Origin: Bacteroidota bacterium | GTDB lineage: Bacteria > Bacteroidota > Bacteroidia > Bacteroidales > Prolixibacteraceae | Reading direction: 5' to 3' | NCBI GenBank assembly: GCA_023488865.1 | Contig: JAMDDG010000041.1 | Location: forward strand, 1 to 11,665 | Length of the DNA: 11,665 bases | Shown: in pieces, positions 1 through 5,584 of the stretch | Layout of the letters: every line of letters begins with the position of its first letter | Position numbering within the stretch: position 1 is the stretch's first letter | Program-made: the position numbers and the translations under genes | Notes under the pieces: generated by a model | Databases searched by the model: none | What the model was told of the DNA's origin: nothing | What the model saw: only the letters and a program-made list of their open reading frames with translations

Positions 1-1529
1 TTGAGTATGTCACCAATTACCTGTCCGATCAAACACACTTTACCCAATCAGGCATCCAAAAATCACAGCGTACCAATACCGGGTTCAGGGCAGGGGTGGA
101 CTATCTGCCCAATAAAACCGATAAATTTTCATTAAGCGGCCATTCGGGCGCTTTTGAAACGGACAACAACGGAGACTGGCAGACTGTCAAAACCGGAACT
201 TCCCCAAATACAGCCATCCTGAATAGTTCCATTGACAGGAACAACCGTCCGGGCAGTTACAGTGGCGCGGATGTAACTTACGTGCACAAATTTAAAACCC
301 ACGGTAAATCAGTTTCGATTTCAATGCTTTGGAACACTCTTAATTTCGATGATCAATATTTGAACCTGATCAGTGATGAAACCGGGAACGAGCAGATGAA
401 GCAATCAACTCAGTTAGACAAAAAAAACAACAATTATCAAATCAATGCCGACTACACTGCACCTACCGGGAAAGTTGGCAAACTCGAAATTGGATATCAG
501 TTCTCTTTCAACAATGAACAGGAGAATTATCAATCCAGCCTAAGCAATCCACCCCCTCCGGTAGTAACAACCCAGAAAACACGGTTCAACGGAATGGTTG
601 GCGCAGGATACGGAACCTGGCAATATAAAATCAGGAAATTTGAACTCAAAGCCGGTTTAAGGGCGGAATATCTTAACAGGGAAATGAAAACCCTGTACGA
701 TCGTTATCCACAGCACCAGCTGGATCTCTATCCCTCGCTGAACAGCTCATTCAAAATAGACACAACGCAGGAGATCTTATTCAACTATACGAGACGCACG
801 GATCAACTGAAGACAATCCAGCTCGACCCGTTGCCCCGTTGGTACAACTTCTATAACGTAATGATGGGAAATCCCGACCTGAGAAATGAGATAACCGACC
901 AGGTTTCCTTTGATTATCTGGTCAACCTTCACAACCTGACACTGAACAGTGAACTCTATTATTACAATACTGCCAATAAAATTGAAGTGATCCAATCCCT
1001 CTACCAGGATGGTATTATCCAAACCAGATATGAAAACATGGGAAGCGAAAAAACACTCGGAATAGAATTTAATGTAGGTTGGAAAGTCAATTCCTGGTTC
1101 AGGCTAAGTGAAAAATTGGATTTTATCGGTTCCCGTTTGGATGTGCGGGTCGACCAGCTATCACAAAAACGAAGCTATCATCAGGGATATTCCGTCACAA
1201 CAGCCGATTTTACCCTCACACCCACGACGCTTCTGGAAGCAGATTTTTCTTACTATGGCCCGGCTATGACGGCCCAAACGAATATCGACCAGGTTTACCT
1301 GGCCGGAGTCAGCTTCCGGAAAATGTTTTTCAAAAAAAGCCTGATCTTTACCCTAACGGGAAGAGATGTACCCGGTTGGTACCGGAAAGTCGAACATGTT
1401 AAAGGAGCTGGCTTCGATCAGGTTATAACCACCTGTAATAAATTTCCCATTCGGTTCTCCCTCTCCTACAATTTGAACCGCTTCAGACGCGATGCACGGA
1501 GGGTTGCAAAAGTTCCACTTACGGAATAA
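1..1529 (+). CDS. TonB-dependent receptor, C-terminal beta-barrel part (5' end outside window)
   Basis: The frame beginning at base 3 is open from the window edge to the TAA at 1527-1529, giving 508 visible residues. The apparent GTG start at 96 lies inside the gene, because the frame continues upstream of it without a stop. The sequence is an outer-membrane beta-barrel: alternating polar and aromatic strands with Asn/Asp/Gly-rich loops. It resembles the Bacteroidota outer-membrane beta-barrel family (PF14905-like), with a KAGLRAEY strand, an LYPSLNSSF strand, an NYTRRTDQ strand and the conserved GNPDLRNE motif near visible residues 289-296. The signal peptide, carboxypeptidase-like domain and plug are not visible and would lie upstream. 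Such proteins import or bind siderophores, peptides or glycans using TonB energy; the substrate cannot be told from the barrel. No SusD-like gene follows, so a polysaccharide-utilisation pair is not supported. The C-terminus is basic (FRRDARR) and lacks a terminal Phe. Confidence 0.85.
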   Translation, partial: EYVTNYLSDQTHFTQSGIQKSQRTNTGFRAGVDYLPNKTDKFSLSGHSGAFETDNNGDWQTVKTGTSPNTAILNSSIDRNNRPGSYSGADVTYVHKFKTHGKSVSISMLWNTLNFDDQYLNLISDETGNEQMKQSTQLDKKNNNYQINADYTAPTGKVGKLEIGYQFSFNNEQENYQSSLSNPPPPVVTTQKTRFNGMVGAGYGTWQYKIRKFELKAGLRAEYLNREMKTLYDRYPQHQLDLYPSLNSSFKIDTTQEILFNYTRRTDQLKTIQLDPLPRWYNFYNVMMGNPDLRNEITDQVSFDYLVNLHNLTLNSELYYYNTANKIEVIQSLYQDGIIQTRYENMGSEKTLGIEFNVGWKVNSWFRLSEKLDFIGSRLDVRVDQLSQKRSYHQGYSVTTADFTLTPTTLLEADFSYYGPAMTAQTNIDQVYLAGVSFRKMFFKKSLIFTLTGRDVPGWYRKVEHVKGAGFDQVITTCNKFPIRFSLSYNLNRFRRDARRVAKVPLTE

Positions 1530-1628
1530 CCTGAAAATTAAATCTTTAATAAATCACGCTCAACTTTGGTTACAACCCACACAAAGTTATTAATTCTTCA
1601 TCATACTCTATTTCCCGAAAATATCAAT

Positions 1629-1672
1629 CCTGTTTTGTGACCTTGGTGTGATCCTTCGTGCAACTTTGTGTT
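1629..1672. repeat. Degenerate 11-bp tandem repeat
   Basis: Four consecutive 11-base units share a CCTT-x-GTG core: CCTGTTTTGTG (1629), ACCTTGGTGTG (1640), ATCCTTCGTGC (1651) and AACTTTGTGTT (1662). The units diverge in sequence but keep strict 11-base phase. No function is evident; I infer a remnant of a dispersed intergenic repeat. Confidence 0.5.
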
Positions 1673-1727
1673 TAATTTTCTATCCTCCTACGAACGATTT
1701 AGTAAGCAGTTCCATTCCCTCATCTTC

Positions 1728-1758
1728 TCATTTTCAAATTTCCACATTTTCAAATTAA
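1728..1758 (-). repeat. A-rich intergenic repeat, single arm
   Basis: The top strand reads TCATTTTCAAATTT followed by CCACATTTTCAAATTAA. This matches the right-hand arm of the inverted repeats at 3875-3914 and 8175-8205. No opposing arm is visible in this spacer, so it is a solo copy. Confidence 0.6.
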
Positions 1759-1815
1759 TTTCCTTCTTTTTATAATTTATTTAACACAATTACTATTAAT
1801 TTAAAATTAAATTCC

Positions 1816-1823
1816 GACTTTTG
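1816..1823 (+). promoter_or_regulatory. Candidate -7 box of araD-like gene
   Basis: GACTTTTG matches the Bacteroidota -7 consensus TAnnTTTG at all but the first base. It would place transcription start near 1830, about 20 bases before the ATG at 1851. No convincing TTTG -33 element lies 19-21 bases upstream, so this is tentative. The in-frame TTG at 1821 falls inside the box, which argues against that codon as the translation start. Confidence 0.3.
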
Positions 1824-1850
1824 CGCGTAAATCAACAGGCTAAAGAAAAG

Positions 1851-2510
1851 ATGCTTGAGAATTTAAAACAGCAAGTTTACAAAGCCAGCCTGAAACTGGT
1901 AGAGCAGGGGTTGGTGATCTACACCTGGGGCAACGTTAGCGCCATTGACCGTGAAAGCGGACTGGTAGTCATCAAACCGTCAGGCATCTCCTACGAAGAG
2001 ATGGTACCCGCCGATATGGTTGTTGTGGACTTGAGCGGCAATATCATCTCCGGAGATCTCAAGCCCTCATCCGATACCAATACCCACCTGATTTTGTACC
2101 AAAACTTTCCGTTGATAGGATCCATCATGCATTCCCATTCAGAGTATGCCAGCTGCTGGGCCCAGGCAGGATTGGGTATTCCGCCGTTAGGCATCACCCA
2201 TGCCAACTTTTTCAACGGTGAGATACCGTGCACTAAACCTCTTTCGGCCAAACAAATGGAAGGTGATATCGAAACCGAAACCGGTAAAATAATTGTCGAG
2301 ACCTTCCGCTCAGCCAAGCTTGACCCGATGCGGATTCCCGGTGTTTTAGTTTATGGTCATGGCCCATTTTGCTGGGGAAAAGAGGTGCGGGACGCATTCG
2401 ATCATACTGTTGTATTAGAGAAAGTAGCCCGCATGGCTTACCGTACCCGCCAGCTCAATCCGGTGAAAGCCGTTGAGAAGAAATTCCTCGATCGCTACTT
2501 TTTTGACTGA
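1851..2510 (+). CDS. AraD-like class II aldolase/epimerase with altered catalytic residues
   Basis: 219 residues resembling L-ribulose-5-phosphate 4-epimerase (AraD), the zinc enzyme interconverting L-ribulose-5-phosphate and D-xylulose-5-phosphate. The ATG at 1851 was chosen because its MLENLKQQV start aligns with E. coli AraD (MLEDLKRQV); the frame also extends to a TTG at 1821. Seen: TWGNVS 25-30, KPSG 42-45, KPSSD 71-75, the HSH metal pair H94/H96 in IMHSHS, THANFF 116-121, IPCTK 125-129 and HGPF 170-173 with the third ligand H170. Two key positions differ. Asn119 (AAC, 2205-2207) stands where E. coli AraD has catalytic Asp120, and the protein stops about ten residues short of the usual C-terminus that carries Tyr229. 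No frame just downstream encodes the missing HGAxAYYGQ tail, so a simple frameshift is unlikely. It may be an epimerase of low activity, a related aldolase or a repurposed paralogue. The family is clear; the activity is not. Confidence 0.85.
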   Translation: MLENLKQQVYKASLKLVEQGLVIYTWGNVSAIDRESGLVVIKPSGISYEEMVPADMVVVDLSGNIISGDLKPSSDTNTHLILYQNFPLIGSIMHSHSEYASCWAQAGLGIPPLGITHANFFNGEIPCTKPLSAKQMEGDIETETGKIIVETFRSAKLDPMRIPGVLVYGHGPFCWGKEVRDAFDHTVVLEKVARMAYRTRQLNPVKAVEKKFLDRYFFD

Positions 2511-2645
2511 ACCTTTTTACAAATCCCTGAAACTTTTTCCGTTGCTTTGAGTTAAATTGCAAAGGCAAACAAACATAGTCGTCTGTTTTGTAATCATTTG
2601 GATTATAGCATTTTAGCAACTTACTATTACTTTTAAAATTTTTAT

Positions 2646-3809
2646 ATGCAAAACTTCGAATTCTTCAATCCGGTAAATATTGTCTTCGGACAGGGTCAGA
2701 TTAAAAATTTGAGCACCCTGGTACCTTCCGGTTCAAAAATAATGCTTGCGTACGGAGGTGGAAGTATCTTCAAAAACGGAATCTACAATCAGGTTAAAGC
2801 AGCCCTGCCGGGATTCGACCTGATCGAATTTGGCGGCATTGAACCCAATCCGCGCTACGAAACGCTGATGAAAGCAGTCGAAATCGTGAAAAAAGAAAAA
2901 ATTGGCTTTCTGCTGGCTGTCGGCGGAGGTTCTGTCCTCGACGGGGTGAAATTTATTGCCGCTGCTTCACTCTGGGAAGGTGGAGATCCCTGGAAATTTC
3001 TGGCCCAGCGCTCCAAATTTACGGTTACACAAGCCCTCCCGCTGGGTAGCGTACTTACCCTCCCGGCTACAGGTTCCGAAATGAACGGAAACTCAGTGGT
3101 CACCCGTTTTTCTACCCGCGAAAAACTTTCATTTTACTCAAAAGCCGTTTTGCCCCTGTTTTCCATTCTCGATCCAACCGTGGTTTTTTCCCTACCGGAG
3201 AAGCAGGTGGCCAACGGGGTCGTCGATGCCTTCGTCCATGTAATAGAACAATATCTTACTTACCCTGTCAACTCCCCTATCCAGGACCGGTTTGCAGAAG
3301 CAATCATGCTAACGCTGGTTGAAGAGGGGCCCAAAGTGCTCACTAACCGTACCGACTACGACGCTGCAGCCAACTTCATGTGGGCAGCCACCATGGCGCT
3401 GAATGGTTTGATCGGCGCCGGCGTTCCCCAGGACTGGGCCACCCATACGATTGGCCACGAACTGACCGCCTTCCACAACATCGACCACGCCCGTACGCTG
3501 GCAATAGTGCTTCCGGGGATTATGCAGGTCAAGCGGGAAAACAAAAAGGAAAAGCTCCTGCAATTCGGGGAACGGGTCTGGGGAATTAAAACCGGAACCG
3601 CTGACGAACGGATCGACACTACCATCCATAGGACGGTCGAATTTTTCGAATCCTTTGGGATCCCAACCAAACTCTCAGCTTATGGTGTAGGGAATGAATC
3701 TATTACAGCCATTTGCGATCGCTTTACCCAACGCGGCATCCAAGGAATCGGGGAGCGGGGAGATCTCACTATTGCGGAGATTGATGAAGTATTGACCTTG
3801 CAACTCTAG
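2646..3809 (+). CDS. yqhD: YqhD-type iron-containing alcohol dehydrogenase / NADPH-dependent aldehyde reductase
   Basis: 387 residues, the same length as E. coli YqhD and colinear with it throughout. It is predicted to be a cytosolic group III metal-dependent alcohol dehydrogenase reducing short aldehydes with NADPH. Seen: nucleotide-binding GGGS at 37-40 and GGGSVLD at 93-99, LPATGSE at 139-145, and the metal ligands D194, H198, H267 and H281 at the same residue numbers as in E. coli YqhD. The segments VANGVVDAFVH and GAGVPQDWATH are family-typical. The gene follows the AraD-like gene on the same strand after a 135-base AT-rich gap with no clear terminator, so co-transcription is possible but unproven. 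It converges on the MFS gene. Bacteroidota homologues are also called butanol dehydrogenase. The physiological substrate is unknown; aldehyde detoxification or reduction of an aldehyde released by the neighbouring class II aldolase-fold protein are both plausible. Confidence 0.9.
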   Translation: MQNFEFFNPVNIVFGQGQIKNLSTLVPSGSKIMLAYGGGSIFKNGIYNQVKAALPGFDLIEFGGIEPNPRYETLMKAVEIVKKEKIGFLLAVGGGSVLDGVKFIAAASLWEGGDPWKFLAQRSKFTVTQALPLGSVLTLPATGSEMNGNSVVTRFSTREKLSFYSKAVLPLFSILDPTVVFSLPEKQVANGVVDAFVHVIEQYLTYPVNSPIQDRFAEAIMLTLVEEGPKVLTNRTDYDAAANFMWAATMALNGLIGAGVPQDWATHTIGHELTAFHNIDHARTLAIVLPGIMQVKRENKKEKLLQFGERVWGIKTGTADERIDTTIHRTVEFFESFGIPTKLSAYGVGNESITAICDRFTQRGIQGIGERGDLTIAEIDEVLTLQL

Positions 3810-3813
3810 CTTC

Positions 3814-3914
3814 ATAATTTGAAAATTGGGAAATGTGAAAATGTGAAAATTAAAACGGCAGTCGTACATAGCGATCATTTTCACATTTTCACATTTTTCA
3901 CATTTTCAAATTAA
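3814..3914. repeat. Large imperfect inverted repeat between convergent genes
   Basis: The left arm (3814-3852, ATAATTTGAAAATTGGG then AAATGTGAAAATGTGAAAAT) is nearly the reverse complement of the right arm (3875-3914), with a loop of about 22 bases. Transcribed either way it could fold into a long A-U-rich hairpin, so it may act as a bidirectional terminator for the YqhD and MFS genes; that role is inferred. It belongs to the same family as the elements at 1728, 5162, 8056-8205 and 11601. The right arm overlaps the last codons and the stop of the MFS gene. Confidence 0.75.
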
Positions 3915-5148
3915 GTTTTCTTAGGGTTGGTGATTTGACGGCGGCAAAAGTCACCACCAGCAACGTCATAACGCCGCCAAAGACTACGGAAGGGATTAAT
4001 CCCATCAAACGGGCAGTAACGCCCGATTCAAAGGCTCCCAGCTCGTTCGACGAGCCAATAAAAATGCTGTTGACCGCTGCAACGCGCCCCTTCATCTCGT
4101 CGGAAGTGAAAAGCTGAAGAATGCTGGCGCGAATGACAACGCTCACATCGTCGAAGACCCCGCTCAAAAAAAGGACAAAAGCCGATAGATAAAAATTTTT
4201 GGAGAGGGCAAAAACGATCATACTCAGTCCAAAACCGACAATACTGAAAAGCAACAGGCGCCCTGAGCGTTTAACCGGCGGATAAAAAGTCAGTACAACC
4301 GACATCATTATTGCACCAATGGCCGGGCAGGCACGCAAAATTCCCAATCCTTCCGGTCCGACTTTAAGTACATCCGAGGCAAATACCGGAAGCATCGCTA
4401 CGGCCCCACCAAACAACACGGCGAACATATCCAGTGTAAAAGCGCCCAAAAGAATCTGATTTTTAAATACATAATGAATTCCTTCCCTCATTCTGGCGAA
4501 GATACCCTCCGTGCTGCCGGGAAGTACCACGATCTTACCCGGACTTTTGATAAACAGCAACAAAACGGTGCAGAGCAGATAAAAGAAAAGCACGAGGGAA
4601 AGCGCCGGGATAACACCGAAAAATCCGTAGACCAATCCGCCGATGGCGGGACCAGTCACGGCACCTACCTGCCAGACCGTGCTGTTCCAGGTAGCTGCCC
4701 CGGTTAATAATTTTCGGGGCACTAATTGTCCAAGCAAAGCCGTATTGGCCGGCATCAGGATGCCGCGCGTCAGTCCTGTTAGGAATATGGTGACAAAAAT
4801 AGGTACCACCCCAAACATTCGATGAAAATCATACGCAGGCAAACTGTAAACGAGTAGGATAATTGAACCGAAAAGCAACAAAAAAGTGGTATAGAAAATG
4901 ATTTTCTTCCGGTCCCAAATGTCTACAAAGTGACCGGCAAAGAGGGCTATACTCACCTGCGGGATCACCTCCGTCAACCCAATCATTCCGAGCGAAAGCA
5001 CATCTTTGGTAATGTTGTACAACAGCCAGCCCACTACAACCGACTGCATCAGGGTGGCCGAAGTCATAAAAAAACGGAACATCAGAAATAGCCTGAAATT
5101 CCGGTTGTGCATCACCTCAAAAGCCTCATTGGAAAATATTTTCTTCAT
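3898..5148 (-). CDS. MFS exporter, EntS-like (MFS_3 type)
   Basis: 416 residues, an inner-membrane major facilitator with about 10-12 hydrophobic segments between residues 20 and 405. Seen: an N-terminal HNRNFRLFLMFRF entry, the motif-A loop GHFVDIWDRKK at 72-82, RGILMPANTALLGQLVP at 128-144, a central cytosolic loop near 201-230, and the C-half signature DEMKGRVAAVNSIF then GSSNELGAFESG at about 350-377. That signature is typical of the EntS/enterobactin-exporter-like MFS branch. These pump small molecules such as siderophores or drugs outward by proton exchange; the substrate here is unknown. Its position downstream of the feo genes fits an iron link, but a 273-base low-complexity gap separates them. 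The start at 5148 gives a family-like N-terminus; Met13 is an alternative. The last residues (LNLKM) and the TGA are encoded inside the A-rich repeat arm, suggesting the repeat changed the original 3' end. Confidence 0.85.
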   Translation of the reverse strand: MKKIFSNEAFEVMHNRNFRLFLMFRFFMTSATLMQSVVVGWLLYNITKDVLSLGMIGLTEVIPQVSIALFAGHFVDIWDRKKIIFYTTFLLLFGSIILLVYSLPAYDFHRMFGVVPIFVTIFLTGLTRGILMPANTALLGQLVPRKLLTGAATWNSTVWQVGAVTGPAIGGLVYGFFGVIPALSLVLFFYLLCTVLLLFIKSPGKIVVLPGSTEGIFARMREGIHYVFKNQILLGAFTLDMFAVLFGGAVAMLPVFASDVLKVGPEGLGILRACPAIGAIMMSVVLTFYPPVKRSGRLLLFSIVGFGLSMIVFALSKNFYLSAFVLFLSGVFDDVSVVIRASILQLFTSDEMKGRVAAVNSIFIGSSNELGAFESGVTARLMGLIPSVVFGGVMTLLVVTFAAVKSPTLRKLNLKM

Positions 5149-5152
5149 CCGG

Positions 5153-5160
5153 CAAATTTA
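5153..5160 (-). promoter_or_regulatory. Candidate -7 box of MFS gene
   Basis: On the minus strand 5160-5153 reads TAAATTTG, a full match to TAnnTTTG. Only four bases separate it from the ATG at 5148, so the transcript would start at or beside the start codon (leaderless). TTTTC tracts from the adjacent A-rich repeat sit near the -33 region but at imperfect spacing (15 and 23 bases). Chance occurrence in AT-rich DNA is quite possible. Confidence 0.25.
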
Positions 5161-5161
5161 A

Positions 5162-5190
5162 CAATTGGGAAATTGGAAAATGTGAAAACT
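5162..5190 (+). repeat. A-rich intergenic repeat, single arm
   Basis: CAATTGGGAAATTGG followed by AAAATGTGAAAACT matches the left arms of the elements at 3814 and 11601. No opposing arm is visible nearby. It sits immediately upstream of the MFS gene. Confidence 0.6.
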
Positions 5191-5206
5191 TATTAACCCC
5201 ACCCAA

Positions 5207-5237
5207 CCACGGATTTCACAAATTACACGAATTAAAG
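5207..5237. repeat. Degenerate CCACGGATT-type intergenic repeat
   Basis: CCACGGATTTCACA followed by AATTACACGAATTAAAG contains staggered ATT-x-CAC units (ATTTCACAA, ATTACACGA, ATTAAAG). It resembles short non-coding repeats I recall from other Bacteroidota spacers; that resemblance is from memory and not tested. Confidence 0.4.
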
Positions 5238-5421
5238 AAAAACCTATTTCCCATTTCTCTTTCAGCTCTTCGACAGATTTAGCCACCAATTTCATCTTCC
5301 CCGTTTCATCGTTTCTCCGTTTCCCCTTTCACTTTGCTCAGAGACACGCACTTCTCCCAGTCCCCCCATAGGCACTCAGTCCTTCCGTCATCCTAGTCTT
5401 CCTCTCGCCATAGTCGTCCCC
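5238..5421. other. Pyrimidine-rich low-complexity spacer
   Basis: No gene is visible between the small Feo gene and the MFS gene. The top strand is strongly pyrimidine-rich. It holds three CGTTTC units spaced 8 bases apart (5302, 5310, 5318) and, further right, scattered AGTC/TAGTC words (about 5358-5417). No hairpin with a T-run was found, so the end of the feo transcript is undefined. Confidence 0.5.
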
Positions 5422-5577
5422 TCATTTCCGCCTCGGCGCTACCGGGCACCCCTCGCACGATTTTCCGCACCCGCCGCAGGGATTGGGGTTGGTGATGTTG
5501 CGTATGGCTTTGTAGGCTTTGTATCCAACCAGGATGGCCGCTGCCAGAATCAAAATATAGACGATGATCTCTTGCAT
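5422..5577 (-). CDS. FeoB-associated Cys-rich membrane protein (small)
   Basis: A 51-residue protein found by reading the spacer after feoB. It begins at the ATG complementary to 5575-5577 and ends at the TGA complementary to 5422-5424. Residues 4-18 are one hydrophobic membrane segment (IIVYILILAAAILVG), followed by a basic stretch (YKAYKAIR) and a cytosolic-type Cys cluster C34-x2-C37-x3-C41-x2-C44, then a short basic tail. This layout matches the FeoB-associated Cys-rich family (PF12669), found beside feoB in many Gram-positive bacteria and Bacteroidota and sometimes described as FeoC-like. It starts only 7 bases after the feoB stop, so the two are surely co-transcribed and probably translationally coupled; I see no Shine-Dalgarno. 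The cluster could bind iron or an Fe-S centre and modulate FeoB, which is inference. It has no detectable similarity to enterobacterial FeoC. Confidence 0.88.
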   Translation of the reverse strand: MQEIIVYILILAAAILVGYKAYKAIRNITNPNPCGGCGKSCEGCPVAPRRK

Positions 5578-5584
5578 GACGTGT

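Larger units (their letters stand above)
1530..1850. other. Gene-free spacer between receptor and araD-like gene
   Basis: This 321-base AT-rich stretch shows no credible coding frame. It holds a 7-bp inverted repeat (AACTTTG 1562-1568 with CAAAGTT 1582-1588, 13-base loop) without a following T-run, so it is a weak terminator candidate for the receptor gene. It also holds an 11-bp short-period repeat and one arm of the A-rich repeat family, both listed separately. Its right end (about 1760-1825) is very AT-rich and probably carries the promoter of the downstream gene. Confidence 0.6.

Noticed and set aside
96..98. GTG at 96 as the start of the receptor gene
   Set aside because: The frame continues open to the window edge and the protein lacks signal peptide and plug, so the real start is upstream of the window.
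1821..1823. TTG as start of the AraD-like gene
   Set aside because: It falls within the candidate -7 box, and the family N-terminus begins at the ATG at 1851.
1..3809. Polysaccharide-utilisation locus or ara operon
   Set aside because: No SusD homologue, glycoside hydrolase, sensor, arabinose isomerase or ribulokinase gene is present in the window.
3814..3914. CRISPR array
   Set aside because: The repeated words are inverted and degenerate, without regular direct repeats and unique spacers; no cas gene is near.
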